From the NCBI GenBank assembly GCA_017650305.1, contig JAGCFD010000041.1, positions 1 through 51,054 on the forward strand: DNA of 51,054 nt, read 5' to 3'. The number at the start of each line of letters is the position of its first letter. Position 1 is the stretch's first letter. This DNA is from Bacteroidales bacterium. GTDB lineage: Bacteria; Bacteroidota; Bacteroidia; Bacteroidales; WCHB1-69. Below the pieces are notes generated by a model. The model ran no database searches and was not told the DNA's origin. It saw only the letters and a program-made list of their open reading frames with translations. The translations under genes and the position numbers were made by a program. Shown here in pieces: positions 26,752 through 34,815 of the stretch.

Positions 26752-27630
26752 ATGGGAAACCTCAAAGAAATACGAACCCGCATCAGCTCCATCGAGTCCA
26801 CGCAGAAGATCACCAGCTCCATGAAGTTGGTGTCGGCTGCCAAACTAAGGCGTGCACAGAGTTCTATCCTGTCGCTTCGCCCCTACTCCGAGAAGCTGAA
26901 TGAGATTTTGGCAGACCTGTCGAGCGCCTCTGCATCCATGGATGGAATGCCGCTCTTTGAGCAGCGCCACCCCGAGAAGATCGTCTTGGTGGTCATCACC
27001 TCCAACAAGGGACTTTGCGGAGCCTTTAATGCCAACATCATCAAAGCGGTCAACCAACTGGTGAATTCGCAATATGCGGAACAGCATAAAGCCGGCAACC
27101 TGCAGTTGATCTGCTTAGGCAAGAAAGGACGCGAGCAACTGTCTCGTCTCTACCCTGTCATGCAAAGCAATGAGGCGCTGATCGACAACCCCGACTTCAC
27201 AGAAGTTGCGGCCATCTGCGACCAGCTGACACAGCAATTCCTGAAGGGTGAAATCGACAAGGTGGACATCGTCTACAACCAGTTCCTGAATGCTGCCACG
27301 CAACGGGTTACGGTAGAACCGTTCCTGCCCATCACCAATATAGCCAGCGAGCAGGAGACCGCCTCCAGCAACGACTACATCATCGAACCGTCGCCGCAAG
27401 AGGTGCTGGAAGAACTGATCCCGAAGATTATGCGTACGCAGCTGTACAAGACCCTGTGCGACTCTATCGCCTCCGAGCACGGCGCCCGTATGATCTCCAT
27501 GACCAAAGCCACCGACAACGCCACGGAGATCTTGCGTGATCTGAAGCTGAAGTACAACAACGCCCGCCAGTCCTCCATTACCAACGAGCTGATTGAAATC
27601 GTCAGCGGTGCCGAAGCGCTGAAAGGATAA
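26752..27630 (+). CDS. atpG: F1F0 ATP synthase subunit gamma
   Basis: Central rotor shaft of F1. The 292-residue protein shows the two long terminal helices with the usual words: KEIRTRISSIESTQKITSSMKLVSAAKLRRAQ at the start (about 4-36) and EHGARMISMTKATDNATEIL...YNNARQSSITNELIEIVSGAEAL at the end. It starts 2 bases after atpA and is followed by a strong terminator, so the transcript pyrE-atpH-atpA-atpG ends here without atpD or atpC. Confidence 0.96.
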   Translation: MGNLKEIRTRISSIESTQKITSSMKLVSAAKLRRAQSSILSLRPYSEKLNEILADLSSASASMDGMPLFEQRHPEKIVLVVITSNKGLCGAFNANIIKAVNQLVNSQYAEQHKAGNLQLICLGKKGREQLSRLYPVMQSNEALIDNPDFTEVAAICDQLTQQFLKGEIDKVDIVYNQFLNAATQRVTVEPFLPITNIASEQETASSNDYIIEPSPQEVLEELIPKIMRTQLYKTLCDSIASEHGARMISMTKATDNATEILRDLKLKYNNARQSSITNELIEIVSGAEALKG

Positions 27631-27652
27631 TTCAGTTGATTGTCAAACTATT

Positions 27653-27681
27653 AAAGGCCCCCTCTCGGAGGCCTTTTTTTT
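27653..27681 (+). terminator. Intrinsic terminator of the pyrE-atpHAG transcript
   Basis: AAAGGCC (27653-27659) pairs with GGCCTTT (27670-27676) around a 10-base loop, followed by an eight-T run. Confidence 0.85.
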
Positions 27682-27743
27682 ACATACTTTCATCATTAAC
27701 TCTTTGTGTTCTTTGTATTCTTTGTGCTCTTTGTGGTTCCCGT

Positions 27744-27908
27744 CTTCGTGTCCTTTGTGCCTTCGTGGTTTTCTCCCTTTGTGTCCTTTGTGCCTTTGCG
27801 GTTTTCTCTCTTTGTGTCCTTTGTGCCTTCGTGGTTTTCTCTCTTTGTGTCCTTTGTGCCTTTGCGGTTTTCTCTCTTTGTGCCCTTCGTGCCTTTGTGG
27901 TTTCCCGC
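27744..27908. repeat. 33-bp tandem repeat, five copies
   Basis: Five head-to-tail 33-bp units (27744, 27777, 27810, 27843, 27876), each built from CTTTGTG/CCTTTGTG words plus TTCGTGGTTTTCTC, with alternating TTCGTGG and TTTGCGG variants. Degenerate copies extend from about 27700 to 27922. Because 33 is divisible by 3, several frames stay open on both strands; none looks like a real protein. The stop codon of the minus-strand gene lies at the edge. This accounts for the 288-base gap with the terminator. Confidence 0.85.
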
Positions 27909-27918
27909 CTTCGTGGTT

Positions 27919-28680
27919 TCAGTACTCCAGCACCTCCGAGTCCCCGAATATCTCCACCAGTCCGCCTCCATCGGCTGAGACCCACGTGGTGATGCTGACA
28001 TTCACATAGATCCTTCCCTGACCATTCAACTTAACGTTGGCCCGTTCCGCCAGCAGGTCAGTGGCATTGATGTCGCCTGCACCCGTATTGTTGACACGCA
28101 AGTTCGATGTCCAGCCCGTGACTTCCATATATCCCGCCCCTTCGCTCTCAATCTCCACACTGCCGGCTTCACAATCAACATGAACGGTTCCGGACGAACG
28201 GTTCCGGATTCGCACCTTGGCGTTTGCAAACATATCTTCGTAAGGTTCGAAAAAGAGGAACAGACTCCCCTCTCCGGCATTGTCGGCATAGAAAGTGGAG
28301 CCTGACAAGGTCCCCAGGTCCATCACCCCTGGACCATCGTTACATGCCTCCACCAAGAAGGGGGCGTAGACCACAATCCGGTACTTGCCTGACGCATGCT
28401 TGGTAACCGTTCCTTTCAGATAAATTTTCAGTACGCCCTTTTCCACTTCGGTCGCCACCAGCGGAATCAAAGACTCTTCCATCTCGACAAGCACTTTGTA
28501 GTGCTGTCCTTGCACATACCGGATGTCCAGAAACGAGCGGTTGTAGATAGAGTTAAATGCTGGCACAGTCCGTCTCTCCGTAACCTGCCGGGCATTCGCC
28601 ATGCCCAAACAGAGAAAGAGCACCCCCAACAGCCAAAAGTTCTTGCGATTGCGTTTACAATATATGTATATAGCTTTCAT
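27919..28680 (-). CDS. Exported head-GIN (DUF2807-type) protein
   Basis: A protein of about 253 residues from the ATG at 28680, which follows a promoter box at 28707. An N-terminal signal peptide (NFWLLGVLFLCLGMANA, ending near residue 30) precedes a beta-helix-like region with many short strands and repeated GAG/GEG turns (EIESEGAGYMEVTGW, LRVNNTGAGDINATDL, ANVKLNGQGRIYVNV). This is the pattern of the putative auto-transporter adhesin head-GIN domain (DUF2807). Role unknown; binding at the cell surface or periplasm is inferred. Its 3' end runs into the 33-bp repeat. Confidence 0.8.
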   Translation of the reverse strand: MKAIYIYCKRNRKNFWLLGVLFLCLGMANARQVTERRTVPAFNSIYNRSFLDIRYVQGQHYKVLVEMEESLIPLVATEVEKGVLKIYLKGTVTKHASGKYRIVVYAPFLVEACNDGPGVMDLGTLSGSTFYADNAGEGSLFLFFEPYEDMFANAKVRIRNRSSGTVHVDCEAGSVEIESEGAGYMEVTGWTSNLRVNNTGAGDINATDLLAERANVKLNGQGRIYVNVSITTWVSADGGGLVEIFGDSEVLEY

Positions 28681-28706
28681 TATGAATCCCAGCAAATAAT
28701 GGAGAG

Positions 28707-28714
28707 CAAAGATA
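28707..28714 (-). promoter_or_regulatory. -7 box for the head-GIN gene
   Basis: Reads TATCTTTG on the minus strand, 27 bases before the ATG at 28680. Confidence 0.65.
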
Positions 28715-28735
28715 TACTTTTTTGTTGAAATCAAG

Positions 28736-28776
28736 ACAATAGATAATAGCTAACAGCTAACAGCTAATAGCTACTA
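28736..28776 (+). repeat. Short repeats before the GH3 gene
   Basis: AGATAATAGCTAACAGCTAACAGCTAATAGCTA: four to five units of AGCTAACA/AGCTAATA between divergent genes. Confidence 0.65.
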
Positions 28777-28819
28777 GTCCACTTTCTTAAAAAATGTGAA
28801 TAACTACGCCAAAAAAATG

Positions 28820-28827
28820 TATCTTTG
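28820..28827 (+). promoter_or_regulatory. -7 box before the GH3 gene
   Basis: Perfect TATCTTTG, 37 bases before the ATG at 28864. Confidence 0.65.
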
Positions 28828-28863
28828 CGGCTTCATTTCAGTACTAACCTAATTTTACAGAAA

Positions 28864-30558
28864 ATGGAATTGAAAAGAATGTTGGTCGCCAATGCATTGT
28901 TGGGCATGGCAGGCGGAATCCAATACCGCAGTTTGAAGAAAGCCACCAAGAACCCCAGGCTTTCCAGCGAACAGACATTAAGAAATATTTTGACGTATGC
29001 CAAGGATACAGTCTATGGCAAAGAACACGACTTCGACTATATCTTACAAGCTCCAAATGATACGGAATTATACAAACGCTATCAGGAAAAAGTTGGGGTG
29101 AACGACTACGAGAACCTGCGTCCTTATGTGGAGCGCCACAAACATGGCGAAGAGAACATCTTGTTCCCAGGCAAGCCAATCTTGTATGCAACCACTTCCG
29201 GCACCACCTCTGAGCCGAAATGGATTCCCATCACGCAGGAGTATCTGAGCAACATCTACGGCAAGATGACCAAGGTGTGGCTCTACAACTTCATCCAGAA
29301 CAGGCATAAAGTCTTCAGCGGAAAGATTTTGTCCATCGTTGGCAAAGTCATCGAAGGCTACGCGCCCGACGGCACCGTCTTCGGCTCCGTGTCCGGCGTC
29401 ACCCAACGCGACTGCCCCAACTTCGTGAAGGTGCTCTACTCCAATCCGCAGTGTGTATACGGCATTGCAGACTACAATGCCCGCTACTATGTACTCATGC
29501 GCATGGGCATCGAGCAGGATATCACGCTCATCGTGACTGCCAACCCCTCAACCATCGTGGAGTTACAAAACAATGTTAACAAGTTTTATGACGAATATGT
29601 GAACGACATTGAGCATGGAACTCTGAAGGCTGACCTGAATATCGATCCCAAGATTCGTGCTGAAATCGAGGCTTGCCTGAAGCCCAACCCAGAGCGTGCA
29701 GCTGAATTGCGCGCCATGAAGGCGAAGTATGGGAATGTTCTCCCCAAGCATTACTGGCCTAACCTTCAGATTCTCAACACTTGGAAATGCGGTAACACAA
29801 AAGTATATCTTGACAAGTTCAAAGACTCCTTCCCTAAGACAATGCTGCATCAGGAGTTTGGCTATTTCGCCTCCGAATGCCGTTTCGGATTGGTCATGGA
29901 TGACACCGTCAACACAGTGCTCTTCCCCCACTTCCACTACTACGAGTTCATCGACGAGGCCGACCTGGATAGCAAGAACCCCACATACCTGCAACTGCAC
30001 GAGCTCAAGGAAGGCAAGCGCTATTGCCCGTTTGTGACCACCTTCGCCGGCCTGTACCGATACAACATGAACGACCTGTTAGAGGTTGGCCCCAACTTCC
30101 AAAATACACCGACCGTGCATCTCATCCAAAAGGTGAACGGCATTGTCACCATCACCGGTGAGAAGTTGCATGAGCGGCAGTTCATCGAGGCTGTACACGA
30201 GGCAGAGAAAGAGACCGGACTGAAAACCCGCTTCTTCATCGGTTTTGCCGACCTGAACATTCTCGGATATCAATTCTACTATGAATTTGAGGATCAAAGC
30301 GTTACTCAGGAGCAGGCAGAGAAATTCACCGAGAAGGTGGATGAGATCCTGATGCGTATCAACGTGGAGTACAAGACCAAGCGCGACTCCCTGCGTTTGA
30401 AGATGCCTTTGACGCACCGCATGATCCCCGAGTCCTTCGAGACATTTAAGGCACAGTGCATTGCCGAGGGCGCCCGCGATGGCCAGTTCAAGCTCCAGCT
30501 GCTCATGCAAGATGAGAAACGCCACGATAAATTCAAGAAGTTAGTGCTGGCAGACTAG
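28864..30558 (+). CDS. GH3-family acyl-adenylate synthetase
   Basis: A 564-residue member of the GH3 family, named after plant auxin-responsive enzymes that adenylate a carboxylic acid and transfer it to an amino acid. The first nucleotide-binding motif is ATTSGTTSEPKW (109-120). Later hallmark segments are HQEFGYFASECRFG, FAGLYRYNMNDLLEVG and VNGIVTITGEKLHERQF. The start at 28864 follows a promoter box; a TTG-initiated extension overlapping that box is rejected. Bacteroidota often carry one such gene, with unknown substrate. It stands alone, converging with the kam operon. Confidence 0.88.
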   Translation: MELKRMLVANALLGMAGGIQYRSLKKATKNPRLSSEQTLRNILTYAKDTVYGKEHDFDYILQAPNDTELYKRYQEKVGVNDYENLRPYVERHKHGEENILFPGKPILYATTSGTTSEPKWIPITQEYLSNIYGKMTKVWLYNFIQNRHKVFSGKILSIVGKVIEGYAPDGTVFGSVSGVTQRDCPNFVKVLYSNPQCVYGIADYNARYYVLMRMGIEQDITLIVTANPSTIVELQNNVNKFYDEYVNDIEHGTLKADLNIDPKIRAEIEACLKPNPERAAELRAMKAKYGNVLPKHYWPNLQILNTWKCGNTKVYLDKFKDSFPKTMLHQEFGYFASECRFGLVMDDTVNTVLFPHFHYYEFIDEADLDSKNPTYLQLHELKEGKRYCPFVTTFAGLYRYNMNDLLEVGPNFQNTPTVHLIQKVNGIVTITGEKLHERQFIEAVHEAEKETGLKTRFFIGFADLNILGYQFYYEFEDQSVTQEQAEKFTEKVDEILMRINVEYKTKRDSLRLKMPLTHRMIPESFETFKAQCIAEGARDGQFKLQLLMQDEKRHDKFKKLVLAD

Positions 30559-30592
30559 CCATTAGCCATTGGCTATTGGCTTTTAGCTAGCC
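30559..30592. repeat. Short palindromic repeats after the GH3 gene
   Basis: GCCATTAGCCATTGGCTATTGGC, able to form small hairpins. It shares words with 22973-23040. Confidence 0.55.
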
Positions 30593-30607
30593 AACAACGA
30601 ATAATTC

Positions 30608-30644
30608 AAAAGAGAGACCGCGCCATGGCACGATCCCTCTTTTC
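30608..30644. terminator. Bidirectional terminator between GH3 and kamE
   Basis: AAAAGAG (30608-30614) and CTCTTTT (30637-30643) flank a GC-rich centre, giving T-runs on both strands for the two converging genes. Confidence 0.6.
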
Positions 30645-30668
30645 TTAAGAAGCAATTTGTTTCTACGA

Positions 30669-31463
30669 CTATTTATTGCCGTGCATCCTTCTGTCCATCT
30701 CCTGGGCAATGTAAGATGCCACGTCGTCGGCATAGGTGTTAGTGCCGAATCCGGCGTCAAAGCCTAATTCCTTGGCCAACTCGTGCGTGATGCGCGGGCC
30801 TCCGCAAATCACGATGAGTTTGTCGCGCAAGCCTTCAGCCTCCAACATCTCGATGAGCTCCGTCATGTTCTTGATGTGGACATCCTTCTGGGTCACCGTT
30901 TGGGACACCAGCAGAGCGTCCGCGTGCATCTCCACCGCCTTGGCGATGAACTCCTCATTCGGCACTTGGCTACCCATATTCAAGGCATCGAACATTTCGT
31001 AACGCTCAATGCCATAGTGACCGGCATAGCCTTTCATGTTCATGATAGCATCGATACCGACCGTGTGCGCATCCGTACCCGTGCTGGCACCCACCACGAC
31101 AATCTTACGACCGATGTGCTCCCGGATAAAGTCGTCCGTCTCGTCCATGGACCATACAGTGGACTCCACTTTCGGCACATAGATGGTCGAATAGTCTACC
31201 GTATGAACCGTGGAGCCATAACAGTTAAAGAAGGTAAAACCTTCTGTCAGCTCTTTGCTATAGACGACCAGCGGGTTCTCAAAACCCATCTTCTTCATCA
31301 ATTGCTTGGCAGCTTCTATGGCCTCATCGCCGGCAGGAACCGGTAATGTGAAACTTATTTGGGTCTTACCATCATTCATCGTGTCACCATAAGGTTTCAC
31401 TTTGGTAAGGTCTAATGTCTGATCAAAATCCTTTTGATCCATTGAATATAATCCACCACTCAT
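30669..31463 (-). CDS. kamE: D-lysine 5,6-aminomutase beta subunit
   Basis: Cobalamin-binding subunit of the B12- and PLP-dependent enzyme that moves the terminal amino group of D-lysine (or beta-lysine) to C5 in lysine fermentation. The 264-residue protein has the base-off B12 motif DAHTVG with Asp131, His133 and Gly136. Lys144 is placed exactly where the clostridial enzyme forms its PLP imine. The Rossmann part contains IVVVGASTGTD, ALLVSQTVTQ and IVICGGPRIT. It is the last gene of a transcript with kamD and an unknown gene. Confidence 0.95.
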   Translation of the reverse strand: MSGGLYSMDQKDFDQTLDLTKVKPYGDTMNDGKTQISFTLPVPAGDEAIEAAKQLMKKMGFENPLVVYSKELTEGFTFFNCYGSTVHTVDYSTIYVPKVESTVWSMDETDDFIREHIGRKIVVVGASTGTDAHTVGIDAIMNMKGYAGHYGIERYEMFDALNMGSQVPNEEFIAKAVEMHADALLVSQTVTQKDVHIKNMTELIEMLEAEGLRDKLIVICGGPRITHELAKELGFDAGFGTNTYADDVASYIAQEMDRRMHGNK

Positions 31464-31521
31464 TTTTTTCTTATTAAATTATTAAATACTAATCTATTAA
31501 ACCATTCAAAATATAAATATG

Positions 31522-32070
31522 TTAGCTCTTCGCGCCTACGAAATAGTCTTCCTTATTCTCAAACAAGAGATTAAAGGAGGTCATACTGCCGTAGATGCGG
31601 GAGATATACTGTTGCAGATTCACTTTTTCCTCATCAGTCAGATGGTCGTTGCTGTTGATGTTCTGTTCGAGCACCCTCAGTCGGTCGCGCATCATCACAA
31701 TCTTGTGGAAGAAGGTCTCTATCGGAATCTCTTTGGCTTGGAGTTCCTTGTTGGCGGGTTGGAGCAACATAGTACCACCCTGCCATTTGCGGCCCAAGTC
31801 CACCTTGTGTTCGATGGCGTTGTACTTGTTCAGCACAAAGGTCATCATACGCTCCACGTCTTTGACGCTGAGGACAGGTTTCTGGTCATCCGGCATTTCA
31901 CCGGGCATGATCACTTCCAAGGAGACGGAGGTCTTGGCAAACTCAATCTCGCCACCGCGCACAAAGATGATCTTGTAGGTCAGCGCGTTGTTCTGACTGA
32001 TGATGCCCTCGCCATATTTCTCGTGGTTCACCCTTGTCCCTACCGGAAGATTATCAACATCGTATTCCAT
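31522..32070 (-). CDS. Unknown protein between kamD and kamE
   Basis: A 182-residue soluble protein that I cannot assign to a named family. The first 50 residues (LPVGTRVNHEKYGEGIISQ...IIFVRGGEIEFAK) look like a small SH3/tudor-like barrel, comparable to the C-terminal barrel of UvrD-type helicases. The middle is low in hydrophobic residues and the C-terminal part (RDRLRVLEQNINSNDHLTDEEKVNLQQYISRIYG) is helical. It has no signal or membrane segment. Its place between the two aminomutase subunit genes suggests a role in maturation, reactivation or assembly of this B12 enzyme, but this is only inferred from context. Confidence 0.8.
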   Translation of the reverse strand: MEYDVDNLPVGTRVNHEKYGEGIISQNNALTYKIIFVRGGEIEFAKTSVSLEVIMPGEMPDDQKPVLSVKDVERMMTFVLNKYNAIEHKVDLGRKWQGGTMLLQPANKELQAKEIPIETFFHKIVMMRDRLRVLEQNINSNDHLTDEEKVNLQQYISRIYGSMTSFNLLFENKEDYFVGAKS

Positions 32071-32118
32071 AATTCTTTAACTGATAACTGAAAACTTCTA
32101 ACTATTAACTACATAGAA
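32071..32118 (-). repeat. Short repeats in the kamD-unknown gap
   Basis: On the minus strand the gap reads AGTTAATAGTTAGAAGTTTTCAG-like words, again oriented with transcription. Confidence 0.55.
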
Positions 32119-33675
32119 CTACCATCTTTCCTTCATCATCTTGATGAATGGGTTGAAGTAGTACTCGCCTTTAGTAACGACACCGCCGAGGCCCTTGCCA
32201 CCGTTCATCGGACGTTTCACGTCGCCGAAGATACCCTTCTCCAGTGCAGTGAACATGCCCTCCTTCTCAATCTGCTTAAGCAGGTCGATGGTGTTGTTCA
32301 AGACCGTCTTGGCGCGTTCGCGACAGATACCACCCTCGCGAAACTCCATCTCCTCGCCAATGCTACGCATATCATTAAAGATATAGCGAGCATTCTCGAT
32401 AGAGAGATAACGGTCGCTCATGAAAGGCGTGTGGATAGCCTCTGTCGGCATACCCAGCAGTTGGATACCTTGGTGAGTCCAGATACCGATCATGTTGAAG
32501 AGCGCATCCTGAATGTGGCCGCGGAAGATGTTGCCAGTCATGAACTTGGTAGGAGGCATATACTTCAGCGTAGCTTTCGGGAAGATCTCGCGGGTCATCT
32601 GTGCCTGTGCCAACTCCAAGAGAAAGCCATTCTCCAGCATCGGGTCCATCTCGAAGGCGTGTCCGAGTCCCATCTGCTCCTCCGGGAGAGCGGCCATCAA
32701 GGCCAGCTGCTCGTTGATGAGGTCGGAGGCGAGCACCGTATGGGCAGCCTCGACAGCATCGGCTGTGGTCAGATAGTTATCCTCGCCCGTGTTGATGATG
32801 ACGCCGGCATATCCGTTGATGATACGGGAAAAGTACTGGTCGATGAGGGTACGCTGCGGGTTGATGTCGCGGAAGAGGATGCCGTACAGAGCATCATTCA
32901 ACATCACATCAAGACGCTCCAAGGCGCCCATGGCAGCGATTTCCGGCATACAGAGACCGGAGCAGTAGTTACAGAGGCGGATGTAGCGGCCAACCTCTTC
33001 GCCCACCTCATCGAGGGCCTTGCGCATGATGCGGAAGTTCTCCTGAGTGGCAAAAGTACCACCAAACCCTTCGGTCGTGGCACCGTATGGCACATAGTCG
33101 AGCAGACTCTGGCCAGTGGTACGAATCACTGCGATGACGTCAGCGCCCTGGCGAGCACCTGCCTGTGCTTGGACCACATCCTCATAGATGTTACCGGTAG
33201 CCACAATAATGTAGAGGTACGGTTTCGGGCCCTCGCCAATGGTGGAGAGATACTCGTTACGCTTGGCCACATTACCCTTGATGCGTGTCAAGCAAGCCTC
33301 AATGAAGGGCTGCACAGCCTTCTGGATGTCTGCCAACGGATGAATGGGCAATGTGGTTATGTCCAGCTTGCCACCAGCGATTGCCTCGGCAATATCTTGT
33401 GGCGACTTGCCCGTCTCCAAAATGGCATTGCCAAGATAATACAGCACACCTTGGCTGAGCACACCTTTTTCCAACAAGGCATCCACCACCCTGTTAGGCA
33501 GCGGAACCTCGTTTTCATCAACGCCATCGATGCCCATCAAACGACACAGTGTGCGTTCCACCGTAACCGTAGTATAGCCATCCACAAACTGCTGAATCTG
33601 TTCAGCAATGTTTTTAGCCAATCGTTTAGCATCGTCGACTTGATCAAAATTTAATCCTAATTTACTCTTTCTCAT
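32119..33675 (-). CDS. kamD: D-lysine 5,6-aminomutase alpha subunit
   Basis: Large catalytic subunit of lysine 5,6-aminomutase; with KamE it forms the adenosylcobalamin- and PLP-dependent radical enzyme. The 518-residue protein matches the family length and shows its conserved blocks: KLGLNFDQVDDAKRLAKNIA at the start, DVIAVIRTTGQSLLDYVPYGATTEG, ENFRIMRKALDEVGEEVGRYIRL, and the FMTGNIFRGHIQDALFN region near the centre of the TIM barrel. It lies downstream of a glycosyltransferase gene (18-base gap) and upstream of the unknown gene and kamE. Other lysine-fermentation genes (kamA, kdd, kce, kal) are not in the window. Confidence 0.95.
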   Translation of the reverse strand: MRKSKLGLNFDQVDDAKRLAKNIAEQIQQFVDGYTTVTVERTLCRLMGIDGVDENEVPLPNRVVDALLEKGVLSQGVLYYLGNAILETGKSPQDIAEAIAGGKLDITTLPIHPLADIQKAVQPFIEACLTRIKGNVAKRNEYLSTIGEGPKPYLYIIVATGNIYEDVVQAQAGARQGADVIAVIRTTGQSLLDYVPYGATTEGFGGTFATQENFRIMRKALDEVGEEVGRYIRLCNYCSGLCMPEIAAMGALERLDVMLNDALYGILFRDINPQRTLIDQYFSRIINGYAGVIINTGEDNYLTTADAVEAAHTVLASDLINEQLALMAALPEEQMGLGHAFEMDPMLENGFLLELAQAQMTREIFPKATLKYMPPTKFMTGNIFRGHIQDALFNMIGIWTHQGIQLLGMPTEAIHTPFMSDRYLSIENARYIFNDMRSIGEEMEFREGGICRERAKTVLNNTIDLLKQIEKEGMFTALEKGIFGDVKRPMNGGKGLGGVVTKGEYYFNPFIKMMKERW

Positions 33676-33693
33676 AAATTTATATTTTTTCTT

Positions 33694-34440
33694 TTATCGA
33701 TTTTCAAAAATGTTGAAATGTGCCAGATGCCATTTCTGCAAACGATACTGCAATGCAGTACATAGCACGCCCAAGCCATACTTCATACTTCTTCTGAAAT
33801 TGATGGAAGATGCCTCGGGAAAATATTTCGTGGGACAGGTAATCTCCGCAATCTCAGCACCAGCATAAAATATCTGTGCCAGCATCTGATTGTCAAAGAC
33901 AAAATCGTCCGAATTGGCCATATAGTTGATCTTTCTCAGAATATCGGCCGAGAAGGCGCGATAGCCGGTATGGTACTCTGACAGTTTCTCATTCATCACC
34001 AGATTCTGGAAAAGGGTCAGGCAACGATTGAAAAAGTACTTATACCGGGGCATGCCGCCGCGAATGGCGCCTTTGCCTAAAATGCGGGAGCCGAGCACCA
34101 CAGGATAAACGTCATTGACAATCAAATAGGCCATCGACTCAATCAGTTTGGGAGTATATTGATAGTCCGGGTGAAGCATAATGACCACATCGGCATCCAA
34201 TGCCAACGCCTGGTTATAGCAACTCTTCTGATTTGCGCCATATCCCTTGTTTTCAGCATGATGAATGATATGGCGGATGCCCAATTCGCGTGCGATCTCA
34301 AGGGTGTCATCCGAGGAATGGTCGTCCACGAGTATCACCTCATCCACAATATGCAAAGGTATTTCCTCGTATGTTTTACGAAGAGTCAGCGCCGCATTAT
34401 AAGCGGGCAGTACAACGCATATTTTCCGATCTTTAAGCAT
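33694..34440 (-). CDS. Family 2 glycosyltransferase (DPM1-like)
   Basis: A 248-residue cytoplasmic GT-A enzyme. N-terminal VVLPAYNAALTL, then VDDHSSDDT and NKGYGANQ are typical of GT2 polyprenyl-phosphate sugar transferases; HPDYQY holds the DxD-like metal site. RAFSADILRKINY follows in the acceptor region. There is no C-terminal membrane part, unlike longer DPM/GtrB proteins. It probably makes a lipid-linked sugar or an envelope glycan. It is the first gene of a transcript with kamD-unknown-kamE, an odd pairing with amino acid fermentation. Confidence 0.85.
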   Translation of the reverse strand: MLKDRKICVVLPAYNAALTLRKTYEEIPLHIVDEVILVDDHSSDDTLEIARELGIRHIIHHAENKGYGANQKSCYNQALALDADVVIMLHPDYQYTPKLIESMAYLIVNDVYPVVLGSRILGKGAIRGGMPRYKYFFNRCLTLFQNLVMNEKLSEYHTGYRAFSADILRKINYMANSDDFVFDNQMLAQIFYAGAEIAEITCPTKYFPEASSINFRRSMKYGLGVLCTALQYRLQKWHLAHFNIFENR

Positions 34441-34478
34441 GACTTATCAGAAGATATAGACCACTACATCGCAGCCTG

Positions 34479-34486
34479 CAAAAATA
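34479..34486 (-). promoter_or_regulatory. -7 box for the glycosyltransferase-kam operon
   Basis: Reads TATTTTTG on the minus strand, 39 bases before the ATG at 34440. The leader is too short to hold a cobalamin riboswitch. Confidence 0.6.
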
Positions 34487-34600
34487 CGAAAAAAATGTTT
34501 CGGAGAGAACAGATTTATCCATTGTTTTTTTCAACCGCTTGGCACGCCCGTCCATCATTTTTTTTTCTGAGAGATTGTGCTTTTGTTTCCCAAAATTGAG

Positions 34601-34608
34601 TAAATTTG
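34601..34608 (+). promoter_or_regulatory. -7 box upstream of the phosphate cotransporter
   Basis: TAAATTTG, 204 bases before the cotransporter ATG, leaving a leader of about 200 nt that contains the small reading frame at 34654. The 371-base gap 34441-34811 holds this box, the divergent box at 34479 and that small frame. Confidence 0.55.
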
Positions 34609-34653
34609 CCGCGCCAATTAGGTTCGCCTGTCGACAAGGCCGATGCATCATTT

Positions 34654-34815
34654 ATGACACATACCATATCACAAATAGCCAAACGACATATCTGCCAAAA
34701 AATCATGGCTGACAATCTTAATTGCGACCTTTTCAAACATACTTCGGATGGTGTGGACTTCGGCTCATACCATCTTTTTTTATACTATATGGACACTACA
34801 TTATTCAAATCATGA
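34654..34815 (+). CDS. Possible 53-residue leader peptide overlapping the cotransporter start
   Basis: An ATG-initiated frame of 53 codons lies in the leader of the cotransporter and its TGA overlaps that gene's ATG in the ATGA arrangement, which allows translational coupling. The product (MTHTISQIAKRHICQ...) has no signal, membrane helix or recognisable motif. It may be a real small gene, a regulatory leader peptide, or chance. No SD sequence is seen. Confidence 0.3.
   Translation: MTHTISQIAKRHICQKIMADNLNCDLFKHTSDGVDFGSYHLFLYYMDTTLFKS

Noticed and set aside
27744-27908. Possible CRISPR array
   Set aside because: The 33-bp units are contiguous with no unique spacers, and no cas genes are present.
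27636-28009. Several open frames of about 100 codons on both strands
   Set aside because: They are produced by the 33-bp tandem repeat, whose period is divisible by three; compositions such as repeated LCVLCAF are not protein-like.
32431-33654. Plus-strand frame of 407 codons opposite kamD
   Set aside because: Antisense shadow of a well-conserved gene; His/Gly/Leu-rich composition and no family features.
34441-34478. Cobalamin riboswitch upstream of the kam operon
   Set aside because: The leader between the promoter box and the first ATG is under 40 bases, far too short for that aptamer.
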